The notes: generated by a model from the letters alone, not told the origin. Positions 1 through 5,705 are shown, numbered from the stretch's first letter. The stretch is DNA of 5,705 nucleotides from Opitutaceae bacterium (GCA_031282705.1 JAITDF010000696.1:1-5705), one strand, 5' to 3'. Numbers and translations are program-made.

Positions 1-18
1 AAAACCTGAACTTTCAAC

Positions 19-495
19 TTAAACCGGCACGGGGGCCGCCTTTGGCGGCGCGTGCGCGGGCGGGCGCAGGTGGGGCGGGGCTACGGGGTGGTTTTCGCGC
101 GGCGCGGCGGGGGCCGCCGCGTGAAAGGCAACCGCGACGGGCGCGGACGCGGCCAGCGCCGCGGCCAGGTGGACGCCTTGGGCAAAGAGGGTGACGGCGC
201 ACGCATGATCGCCGTCCGGCGCGCCGTGCGCGGGCGCGCCGGGAGCATCCGGCGCGCCGTGCGCATCGGGCGCGGACGTGCCATGCGTGGTCGCGGGCGC
301 GCCGTGCGCCGGGCCGCGGGCGCCGTGCGCATGGGCGGGGCATTCCGCCGCCGGCGAGTGCAGCCAGGCGTGGAAGCGCGGCGAACTGCCCGCGAGCGAA
401 AGCAGCAGCACCAGCGCGGCAAGCAGCGCCGCGCCCGAGGCCGGGAGGAGGCCGGGCCGGTGTTTTGCGGCGGGTGGTGCGGCGTGTCGTTGCAT
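19..495 (-). CDS. Small His-rich membrane-anchored or secreted protein, function unknown
   Basis: Using the ATG at 495 the product is 158 residues. A TTG at 561 would add 22 residues, and neither start has a visible Shine-Dalgarno site. I prefer the ATG because it gives a short N-terminus directly before the hydrophobic segment (about residues 17-36, rich in Ala and Leu), which looks like a signal peptide or signal anchor. After it come HAWLH (about 42-46), a Cys-Pro (C52), a His/Ala/Gly/Pro repeat, then DHACAVTLFAQGV (about 96-108, with C99) and a Pro-rich tail. The pairing of an H-x-W-L-H motif with a later D-H-x-C-A-V motif resembles small envelope proteins I associate with Verrucomicrobia; this is recall, not a search. 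The two Cys and many His suggest metal binding or a disulfide, as inference only. The gene is divergent from the ATP-grasp gene at 761, and its 3' end is 18 nt from the window edge. Confidence 0.66.
   Translation of the reverse strand: MQRHAAPPAAKHRPGLLPASGAALLAALVLLLSLAGSSPRFHAWLHSPAAECPAHAHGARGPAHGAPATTHGTSAPDAHGAPDAPGAPAHGAPDGDHACAVTLFAQGVHLAAALAASAPVAVAFHAAAPAAPRENHPVAPPHLRPPAHAPPKAAPVPV
205..333 (-). repeat. Degenerate His-Gly-Ala-Pro coding repeat
   Basis: About 43 codons of the small minus-strand protein carry recurring AHGAP, HGAPD and THGTSAP units. At DNA level a 14-mer, GGCGCGCCGTGCGC, occurs exactly at 218-231, 251-264 and 296-309, with a shortened version near 319-330. The spacings between the exact copies (33 and 45 bp) are multiples of three, so copies can be gained or lost without breaking the frame. 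The repeat lies between the two Cys-containing motifs of the protein, so it probably acts as an expandable linker. It supplies most of the protein's histidines. Confidence 0.7.
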
Positions 496-760
496 AAGCT
501 GCGTCAGGCGTTGCGCGGCAGGTGTCGAAGGAGCCTGCCGCACGCGGGCGGACGGCGGCAAGAAGAATGAGAAGGGCGAACCATCAGTTTAATAATGGCT
601 TTGTCCGCACCGGAACGCTTCAGCTCTTGCAATGGAAAAAATGTGTTCCGAGGAAGAGGAAAGGCAAAGAGGAGGGAGAAAAGATTCCGGCGGGCGGCGG
701 GCGGCGCGCGGCGGAAATTTCCGCCTGACTTCGGACCGCGCGGGCGGCACTCTTTCCGCC
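496..760. other. Divergent intergenic region between the two high-GC genes
   Basis: This stretch separates the minus-strand small protein from the plus-strand ATP-grasp gene and should hold both promoters. No convincing -35/-10 pair was seen on either strand. It contains an AT-richer patch around 588-600 (TTTAATAATGG), a polypurine run at 650-684 broken only by one C at 665, and a perfect palindrome at 710-725. An open frame continues upstream of 761 to an ATG at 632. Its 43 codons are Arg/Gly/Glu-rich, with no domain character, and translate the polypurine run and the palindrome, so I treat them as noncoding. Confidence 0.5.
710..725. promoter_or_regulatory. Perfect 16-bp palindrome, candidate operator
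   Basis: GGCGGAAATTTCCGCC is perfectly self-complementary and ends 35 nt before the ATG at 761. An AT core with GC arms is typical of dimeric repressor or activator sites, and the location fits control of the downstream gene. No regulator is encoded in the window, and GC-rich DNA makes short palindromes fairly likely, so this is a candidate only. Confidence 0.35.
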
Positions 761-3646
761 ATGCCAAAACAGAACACTCCGCCCGACACCTCGGGGCTGC
801 CGGCGTTTGACCGCGCGGTGGGCGGCATTTTCGCGGGGGACAACATCGTCTGGCACGTGGACTCCATCGGGCAATACCAGTCGTTCGTCACGCCGTTCGC
901 GGCGGCGGCGGCGCGCGACGGGCGGCGGCTCGTCTATTTCCGCTTCGCGCGGCACGGGCGGCTGCTGCCGGAGGGGTTCCCGTGCGAAACCGTCGTCCTG
1001 CGGCCGGAGGAGGGGTTCGAGGTGTTCATCAACCGGATACGGGACAAAATCGGCGCGGCGGGGCTCGCGGCCTATTACGTGTTCGACTGCCTGAGCGACC
1101 TGGCCACGGACTGGTATTCCGACGCGATGCTGGGCAATTTTTTCATGCTCACCTGCCCGTATCTGTTCGAGCTGGAGACGATCACCTATTTCGGGCTGCT
1201 GCGCGGGCGGCATTCGCGCGACGCGACCGAGCCGGTCATCGCGACCACGCAGTTGTTTCTCGACGTGTTCGGCAACGGCGGGCGCCTCTACATGCGGCCG
1301 CTCAAGACGCAGTTCCGCCGCCCGCCCGGCCTGCGCCTGCTGCACGCCTGGGGCGCGGGCGGGGCGGGCGGCGCGTTTGACATCGTGCGCGGCAGCGCGG
1401 AGATCACGCGCGCCATCGCGCACGCCGGGCCGGACTGGGCGGCGGACGCGGAGGCGCACGGCGCGGAATTGTGGCGGCGCGCCGAGGAGGCCGCGACCCG
1501 CGCCGGCGACGGGGAGCGGCCGGAAATCTGGACGCAGTTTGTGCGCATGATGATTTCGCGCGACGAGGCCATCATGCCGCTCGTGCAGTCGTGCTTTTCG
1601 CTCAAAACCCTGCTGGCCGTCCGGCGGCGCCTCGTCGGCACGGGGCTCATCGGCGGCAAGACCGTCGGCATGTTGCTGGCGCGCGCCATCGTCGCGCGGG
1701 ACTGCCCGGCGGCGGCGGCGAAGCTGGAGGAGCACGATTCGTTTTACGTGGGGGCGGACGTGTTCTACACGTTTCTCGTGCGCAACGGGCTGTGGCCGCT
1801 GCGCGAGCGGCAGCGCGCGCCGGGGACATTTCTCGACGGCGTGGACGAGGCGCAGGCGCGGGTGCGCGCGGGCGGGTTTCCCGACTACATCGTCCGGCAG
1901 TTCGCCAACGTGCTCGACCACTTCGGGCAGTATCCCATCATCGTGCGCTCGTCGTCGCTGCTGGAGGACAACTACGGGCGCGCGTTCGCCGGGAAATACG
2001 AGAGCGTTTTCTGCGCCAACCAGGGCACGCGCGAGGAGCGGCTGGAGGCGTTTCTCGACGCGGTGCGCACGGTCTATGCGAGCGCGATGGGCCGCGAGGC
2101 GCTGAGCTACCGGGCGCGCCACGGGCTGCTCGGGCGCGACGAGCAGATGGCGCTGCTGGTGATGCGCGTGACCGGCTCGATGCAGGGCGGCTGTTTTTAT
2201 CCGCACCTGGCGGGCGTGGGCTTTTCCTACAACCCCTTCGCGTGGCACCCGGCCATCGACCCGGCGGCGGGCGTGGCGCGGCTCGTTTACGGGCTGGGCA
2301 CGCGCGCGGTGGAGCGCGTGGACGACGACTACACGCGCGTGGTCGCGCTCAACGCCCCGCTGCGCCGGCCCGAGTCGGGCGCGGACGACATTTTCCGCCA
2401 CTCGCAGCGCCGCGTCGATGTGATCGACCTCGCCGCCAACCGCCCCGCCTCGCGCGAATTCCGCACGCTGCTCGACGACGCGCGCGAGGCCGGCATACCG
2501 GTCGAGCTGTTCACGACGCGCGACGACGCGGTTTACGAACGCACGGGGCGCGAGGCGCGCTTCCTCACCTTCGAGCCGCTGCTTTCGGACGCGTCGCCGG
2601 AGGGCCTGGTCGCGGACTTGCGCGCGGTGTTGCAGGCGCTGGAAAAAGCCTACGCGCGCCCGGTGGACATCGAGTTTGCGGTGAACTTCGAGCGCGTTCC
2701 GGCCGCGCGCGGCGGGCTGCGGCACTGGCTGCACCTGCTCCAGTGCCGCCCCCTGCAAGTGCAGGGCACGCACAATCCCGACGTGCCCGCGGCGCGCCCC
2801 GCGCCGGCGGATGTTTTTCTGCGCGCAAAAGGCGCGGTGGTCGGGCACAGCCGCGTGCATGCGGTTGACTGGATCGCGCACGTGCGCCCGGAAATCTACT
2901 CCACGCTCAACGAGCGGAACCGCCACGCGGTCGCGCGCGCCATCGGCGGCATCAACCGCGCCCTCGCCGCGCGCGAAGGCACGGCCATGCTCACCGGCCC
3001 CGGACGCTGGGGCACGACGACGCCGGGGCTCGGCGTGCCGGTGCGTTTTTCCGAAATCAACCACTTCGCCGTGCTCTGCGAACTGGCGGTCATGAGCGAG
3101 CACCTCACGCCGGACATCTCGCTGGGCACGCATTTTTTCGGCGAGCTGGTGGAGATGAACATGCTCTACTTCGCGCTTTTCCCCGGCCGCGAGGGCAACG
3201 CAATCGACCTCGCCGCCCTGGCGGGCGGCGGCGCGCGGCCGCCGGGCGGCGCGGTGGCGGCGCTGCCGGCAGGCGGCGGGGAAGCGGCACCGGCGGCGGA
3301 CGGCGGGGTGCCGGCATCGGCGGGCGGCGGGGAGCCAGCGCGGACAACGGGCGGCAGGACGCCAGTGGCGGGCGGCGGGATGGCGGCGCGCGATTGTTTC
3401 GACGAACTCGCGGGCGAAGCGGCGGCAAACCTCGCCGCGCCGGTGCGCGACGCGCTGCGGGTTTTCCGCGCGTCGGATTTCGCCGCGCCGGCAGGGCAGG
3501 AGGACGCGCCCGGCACCGGCATTTCCGGAACGGGCGTTTCCGGCGCGAATGCTTCCGGCGCGGATGTTTCCAGCGCAGGCCCGCTCTGGCTGCTGGCCGA
3601 CGCACGCCGGCAGGAACTGGTGATCAGCCGGCGGAAGTTCGTGTGA
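761..3646 (+). CDS. PEP/pyruvate-binding (PPDK_N-type) ATP-grasp protein with degenerate KaiC-like N-terminal domain
   Basis: The product is 961 residues from the ATG at 761. That start is chosen because domain-like sequence begins right after it, although no clear Shine-Dalgarno is present. Residues about 12-190 look like a KaiC/RecA fold: GLPAFDRAVGGIFAGDNIVW matches the usual entry to the P-loop, but the next residues (DSIGQYQSF) lack the GxxGxGKT Walker A motif. A Walker-B-like YYVFDCLSDL lies at about 105-114. Residues about 290-665 are the PEP-synthase/PPDK nucleotide-binding domain: TGLIGGKTVGM (K300), VRSSSLLED (R396), GLGTRAVERV, DIEFA (E638) and the hallmark LLQCRPLQ (Q661, R663). 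Residues about 690-806 form a module often found after this domain, with LTGPGRWGTTTPGLGVPV and SLGTHFFGELVEMN. No phosphohistidine swivel or PEP-binding barrel follows, so it is not a complete PEP synthase or PPDK. An ATP-dependent phosphotransfer or ligand-sensing role is inference; the substrate is unknown. The last ~140 residues are low-complexity Gly/Ala plus a short ordered tail. It is probably cytoplasmic, and no operon partner is visible. Confidence 0.9.
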   Translation: MPKQNTPPDTSGLPAFDRAVGGIFAGDNIVWHVDSIGQYQSFVTPFAAAAARDGRRLVYFRFARHGRLLPEGFPCETVVLRPEEGFEVFINRIRDKIGAAGLAAYYVFDCLSDLATDWYSDAMLGNFFMLTCPYLFELETITYFGLLRGRHSRDATEPVIATTQLFLDVFGNGGRLYMRPLKTQFRRPPGLRLLHAWGAGGAGGAFDIVRGSAEITRAIAHAGPDWAADAEAHGAELWRRAEEAATRAGDGERPEIWTQFVRMMISRDEAIMPLVQSCFSLKTLLAVRRRLVGTGLIGGKTVGMLLARAIVARDCPAAAAKLEEHDSFYVGADVFYTFLVRNGLWPLRERQRAPGTFLDGVDEAQARVRAGGFPDYIVRQFANVLDHFGQYPIIVRSSSLLEDNYGRAFAGKYESVFCANQGTREERLEAFLDAVRTVYASAMGREALSYRARHGLLGRDEQMALLVMRVTGSMQGGCFYPHLAGVGFSYNPFAWHPAIDPAAGVARLVYGLGTRAVERVDDDYTRVVALNAPLRRPESGADDIFRHSQRRVDVIDLAANRPASREFRTLLDDAREAGIPVELFTTRDDAVYERTGREARFLTFEPLLSDASPEGLVADLRAVLQALEKAYARPVDIEFAVNFERVPAARGGLRHWLHLLQCRPLQVQGTHNPDVPAARPAPADVFLRAKGAVVGHSRVHAVDWIAHVRPEIYSTLNERNRHAVARAIGGINRALAAREGTAMLTGPGRWGTTTPGLGVPVRFSEINHFAVLCELAVMSEHLTPDISLGTHFFGELVEMNMLYFALFPGREGNAIDLAALAGGGARPPGGAVAALPAGGGEAAPAADGGVPASAGGGEPARTTGGRTPVAGGGMAARDCFDELAGEAAANLAAPVRDALRVFRASDFAAPAGQEDAPGTGISGTGVSGANASGADVSSAGPLWLLADARRQELVISRRKFV
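3221..3379 (+). repeat. Gly/Ala/Pro-rich low-complexity coding tract
   Basis: This encodes residues about 821-873 of the ATP-grasp protein. AGGG blocks recur (AGGGA, AGGGE, AGGGE, AGGGM), separated by Ala/Pro/Thr-rich spacers. The DNA shows repeated GCGGGCGGCGGG-like cores. It starts just after the conserved C-terminal module ends (FALFPGREGNAIDLAAL) and probably forms a flexible, length-variable linker. Confidence 0.6.
3512..3571 (+). repeat. Four in-frame 15-bp tandem repeats (pentapeptide units)
   Basis: Four consecutive 15-bp units, each ending in TTCC or CTTCC, encode GTGIS, GTGVS, GANAS and GADVS, followed by a partial SAG. They are residues about 918-937 of the ATP-grasp protein, near its C-terminus. 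Divergence between copies shows the array is not brand new. Because the unit is a multiple of three, copy-number change keeps the frame and the C-terminal tail intact. Confidence 0.72.
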
Positions 3647-3760
3647 GGCGGAGGCGGGAATGCTTTCACTGTTGAAACTCGCTTGCTCCACACCGCCAGT
3701 GCCGGGGCGCTTTCGTCAAACTATGAGCCCTGCCAGGACTTGAAGCAGCGTGTGCGGGTA

Positions 3761-3806
3761 ATACCATTTACGAATAGAATGACGGAATTCTATTCGCAAA
3801 TGGTAT
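3761..3806. repeat. Long near-perfect palindrome: REP/MITE-like element or terminator hairpin
   Basis: A 20-nt arm at 3761-3780 (ATACCATTTACGAATAGAAT) is the reverse complement of 3787-3806 with one mismatch (A3770 against C3797), around a 6-nt loop GACGGA. In a minus-strand transcript the mismatch becomes a U-G wobble, giving an uninterrupted 20-bp stem. The minus-strand operon's stop codon lies 12 nt before it, so it could terminate or stabilise that mRNA, but no U-tract follows the stem on either strand. The symmetry is stronger than usual for a terminator and suits an intergenic repeat or small transposon derivative. TA dinucleotides occur symmetrically at 3762-3763 and 3804-3805. The 114 bp between the ATP-grasp stop and this element shows no gene or clear terminator. 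Confidence 0.75.
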
Positions 3807-3818
3807 AATTACGCTACG

Positions 3819-4640
3819 TTATGGATGCTTGATAAAGTATAAGCAGTCATTGCAATCCACAGCTTTTACAGCTTTAAAACCTCCATACGATACCCCGTTT
3901 TTCATCTTTGCGCCATTTATTTGACCCTCTTTGTCAATATCCTCAAAAAACTTTCCAAGCTCTCCGTCGGAACACGCAGGCGCAAATGCCCCATGAAAAG
4001 CATAGGCTTCTGTTATGACTAATATACCCATGTCATTGTCATCGGGTTCATTATCTGAAAACCCCCACGAGTTGGGAGGAGGCCCGTCATTGATGCTATC
4101 GTATTGGTAAGGTGTTAACCACGCTGCAAGCAAAGGTATGCTGCCAGGCCCCGCTCCAAAATCGGTGTGGTTTGTTGCTCCGTTTACAGATACGTCCATG
4201 CTCCACATGACTTCGCCAGCGGTATTAACATACGATGACCAAGTTATGGATACCCCATAATTCATTGAAGTGCTTTCTGACCAGCCTTGCGATCCGTTAA
4301 TGGATAAAAAGCTGCTGCCAGCCTGAAATCCAAAATCGCCATTTGTTCCACGGGTGAGAGTGTAATTCTGACTCATTGAGCCGGATGTTCCGGGTCCTGT
4401 TGGCAGGCCGGTAGATGAATTGAACCCGTTGAACATTGCCGAGCCTGGAATAGTGTTGTTGAGGAAATGATAAAGTATCGGGTTTGTTGACCAGTTTGGA
4501 AACCTATTGGTTATTTCCGTTCCCAACTCATTTGCCAATGGAACAGTAATTTCGGGTTGAATTGTTATTGTCTGGGCCTCTGAAATAGAAGAAACAATAA
4601 TGAAGGCGGCGGCAAAAAGTGCGGTTGAGTGTTTTTCCAT
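3819..4640 (-). CDS. Sec-exported protein of unknown function
   Basis: I do not recognise a family. The product is 273 residues from the ATG at 4640. An upstream in-frame extension reaches 4835 but overlaps the preceding gene by more than 170 nt. The 4640 start instead opens directly into a classical signal peptide: MEK, a hydrophobic core at about 7-19, and a likely cleavage site after S-E-A (residue 22). The mature part is rich in Asn, Ser, Thr, Gly and aromatics, as in beta-rich extracellular proteins. It has an acidic stretch DNEPDDND (196-203), a D-x-D segment EDIDKEG, and only three Cys (C223, and C263/C266 in DCNDC near the C-terminus). It is the second gene of a two-gene unit, starting 19 nt after the upstream stop, without an evident Shine-Dalgarno. 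Transcription probably runs from the upstream gene's promoter. Base composition is visibly less GC-rich than the left half of the window. Periplasmic or extracellular location is likely. Confidence 0.8.
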   Translation of the reverse strand: MEKHSTALFAAAFIIVSSISEAQTITIQPEITVPLANELGTEITNRFPNWSTNPILYHFLNNTIPGSAMFNGFNSSTGLPTGPGTSGSMSQNYTLTRGTNGDFGFQAGSSFLSINGSQGWSESTSMNYGVSITWSSYVNTAGEVMWSMDVSVNGATNHTDFGAGPGSIPLLAAWLTPYQYDSINDGPPPNSWGFSDNEPDDNDMGILVITEAYAFHGAFAPACSDGELGKFFEDIDKEGQINGAKMKNGVSYGGFKAVKAVDCNDCLYFIKHP

Positions 4641-4659
4641 GTAGTAAAAAGTGTTTGGG

Positions 4660-5400
4660 TTAGTTGATTTGAGAAATGATGTAGGTGTAGTCGCCGAGCC
4701 TGCTTTCTGGAAATTCACTCCATAACGTGGAGCTTCCCGATCCAATTTCAGTTGGTGCAAATATCCTGGTATGTTCGATACTGTAACGGTTGTTTTCAGG
4801 ATAGTGACGCACGACCATGATTTGCTTGTCCGCACCCCAACCCGAATTGCCCTTTTTGATTATCCCGCTGATCTCAGAAGCTTCGGGGCTGTTTTTCGCT
4901 ATATTGGCAAGCTGCAACACGACATCCACAGACGCATTGCGCATAGATGCGCCTTGTTTTGTATAGGGTTCAATCTCAATCACTGAGTCACCAGCTTCGT
5001 TTTTTGTGACAACGGCCATGCTCGCCTCCAGCATCAGCCTTTCCTTGACCATCATCGTGTAAAACCGGCCGATTGCGTCATACTGTTTTTCAGACAAATC
5101 GGGGTAGTTTTCTTTCAAATACGTCATCAGAAAATCCACATCAGCCAGCGGCGATACCGGCGCGTGCATTTCCACCCCTATGATGTTTGATAGGTGGACA
5201 GCCGGTTTGTTTACGGCTGTTACCGTGGGAGTCTGTTCTGATTCATGCAGAACCTGCTCCGTTTTGCGTTCTGTGCCCTTGGCGACCTCCTTGCTTGCAG
5301 GCATCTTTGTTTTGTTGGAAATGCCTGTCACCATAATGACGGCCAATGTCATCACAGCGGTGGCAATCCCAATGGTTATTTTTCTTTGTTTTGAGATCAT
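4660..5400 (-). CDS. Protein with one N-terminal membrane segment and a periplasmic domain, function unknown
   Basis: I do not recognise a family. The product is 246 residues from the ATG at 5400, with GGAA about 7 nt upstream as a weak ribosome-binding site. A short basic N-terminus (MISKQRKIT) precedes a hydrophobic helix at about 8-27. No lipobox Cys and no clear signal-peptidase site are present, so it is probably anchored in the inner membrane with the rest outside the cytoplasm. Residues about 30-70 are a polar Lys/Glu/Thr-rich linker. Residues about 85-130 look helical (DVDFLMTYLKENYPDLSEKQY onward). The C-terminal half is mixed, ending in LGDYTYIISQIN. It is first in a two-gene unit with the exported protein at 4640-3819, which suggests joint function in the envelope. 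GC content is visibly lower than in the left half of the window, consistent with transfer. Confidence 0.8.
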   Translation of the reverse strand: MISKQRKITIGIATAVMTLAVIMVTGISNKTKMPASKEVAKGTERKTEQVLHESEQTPTVTAVNKPAVHLSNIIGVEMHAPVSPLADVDFLMTYLKENYPDLSEKQYDAIGRFYTMMVKERLMLEASMAVVTKNEAGDSVIEIEPYTKQGASMRNASVDVVLQLANIAKNSPEASEISGIIKKGNSGWGADKQIMVVRHYPENNRYSIEHTRIFAPTEIGSGSSTLWSEFPESRLGDYTYIISQIN

Positions 5401-5408
5401 GCTTTTCC

Positions 5409-5437
5409 AGAAAAACGAGAATAAGTCTTAATGTCAA
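5409..5437 (-). promoter_or_regulatory. Candidate promoter for the two-gene envelope operon
   Basis: On the minus strand an exact TTGACA (5437-5432) is followed 17 nt later by TTTTCT (5414-5409), a poor -10 match. The -10 lies only 8 nt from the start codon at 5400, so a transcript from it would have almost no leader. The exact -35 is the only strong part, and the real promoter could lie further upstream in the AT-rich stretch to about 5480. Confidence 0.3.
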
Positions 5438-5482
5438 CAGCATGGATCGTTTTTCCAAAGATTTTGTTAATCCATTACACAA

Positions 5483-5705
5483 CTATCGGTTAAAGAGATT
5501 AGTGGACGAGAAAACCTGATGTGTATGCCGGCCCGAATCGGGCGTGAACGGGCGTTTGCCTGCGAGCGGTTCGACGGACATGGACACATTGCAGGCACCT
5601 TTGCGTTCATATTCGTAACTGATGTTACGCAGTCGGCAGATTTTGGTAGGGCGGTTCTCGCCGAGACCGCAGGGCAAACGCATCTTAATTTCTGAGTATA
5701 TTGAG
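5483..5705 (-). pseudogene. IS630-family transposase remnant (partial)
   Basis: The frame is open from the window edge to a stop at 5483, with an internal ATG at 5683. It encodes YEYERKGACNVSMSVEPLAG followed by KR, which matches the typical IS630-family stretch (D-Y-E-Y-x-R-x-G-T-x-N-x-F-x-x-x-E-P-L-A-G-x-R) between the first and second catalytic Asp of the DDE domain. Upstream residues (RLPCGLGENRP) correspond to the usual PLP-x-x-PG-x-x segment. Homology stops at about 5552. The next residues do not resemble the transposase, and the second catalytic Asp (D-N-L-N-T-H type) and final Glu are missing before the stop, so the copy cannot be functional. The 5' part lies beyond the window. Confidence 0.72.

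Noticed and set aside
205..333. Repeats read as a CRISPR array
   Set aside because: The units are only 14 bp, irregularly spaced and in frame inside a coding sequence, with no unique spacers of constant length.
632..760. N-terminal extension of the ATP-grasp protein to an ATG at 632
   Set aside because: The 43 extra residues are low-complexity Arg/Gly/Glu and are encoded by a polypurine run and a palindrome. KaiC-like sequence starts just after the ATG at 761.
1471..2868. A 465-codon plus-strand frame inside the ATP-grasp gene
   Set aside because: It is an out-of-frame shadow with Arg/Ala/Gly-dominated composition and no motif, and the overlapping frame holds the conserved PPDK_N motifs.
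620..3691. A 1023-codon open frame on the minus strand covering the whole ATP-grasp gene
   Set aside because: It is Arg/Ala/His/Pro-rich without domain character and mirrors the plus-strand gene, which has clear motifs throughout. Long antisense frames are expected in GC-rich coding DNA.
3761..3806. Palindrome called as a standard Rho-independent terminator
   Set aside because: The stem is long and AT-rich and no run of T follows it in either direction, so I leave it as a repeat or hairpin with a possible termination role.
4641..4835. N-terminal extension of the exported protein to 4835
   Set aside because: It would overlap the upstream gene by more than 170 nt and bury the signal peptide that begins at the ATG at 4640.
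5180..5431. An 83-codon plus-strand frame with hydrophobic stretches
   Set aside because: It is antisense to the N-terminal region of the membrane-anchored protein. Its hydrophobicity comes from the complementary strand of the transmembrane coding segment, and there is no ribosome-binding site or partner gene.
1..5520. Shared AAAACCTGA at 1-9 and 5512-5520 as possible attachment or duplication sites
   Set aside because: A nine-base match in 5.7 kb is weak, and one copy is truncated by the window edge with no supporting element structure.

Overview
The window looks like chromosomal DNA of a high-GC Gram-negative bacterium, most likely a member of the Verrucomicrobiota (Opitutaceae-like, as in termite-gut lineages). 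This placement is an inference from protein style: a small HAWLH / DHACAVTLFAQGV protein, a phosphoenolpyruvate-synthase-like ATP-grasp fusion, and weak or absent Shine-Dalgarno sites. There is no rRNA or marker gene to confirm it.

Layout. (1) About 19-495, minus strand: a small membrane-anchored or secreted protein with a His/Ala/Pro/Gly-rich repeat insert. (2) About 496-760: a divergent intergenic region with a polypurine tract and a perfect 16-bp palindrome. (3) 761-3646, plus strand: a 961-residue protein combining a degenerate KaiC/RecA-like N-terminal domain, a PEP/pyruvate-binding ATP-grasp domain (PPDK_N type) and a conserved C-terminal module containing GPGRWG and SLGTHFF. It ends in a low-complexity, repeat-expanded tail. 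The phosphohistidine and PEP-binding domains of true PEP synthase or PPDK are absent. (4) 3761-3806: a near-perfect 20-bp stem, 6-nt loop palindrome just beyond the 3' end of the following operon. (5) 5400 down to 3819, minus strand: two tandem genes 19 nt apart, of visibly lower GC than the left part. The first encodes a protein with a single N-terminal membrane segment, the second a Sec-exported protein. I recognise no family for either. (6) 5483-5705, minus strand: the remnant of an IS630-family transposase, cut by the window edge and losing homology at about 5552.

The left 3.65 kb looks like resident chromosome with GC-driven antisense open frames. The right 2 kb looks like a small accessory island: lower GC, two orphan envelope proteins in one operon, a transposase scar on one side and a palindromic element on the other. 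The clearest points of interest are the fusion protein, which appears to have lost its P-loop, and the orphan envelope operon.
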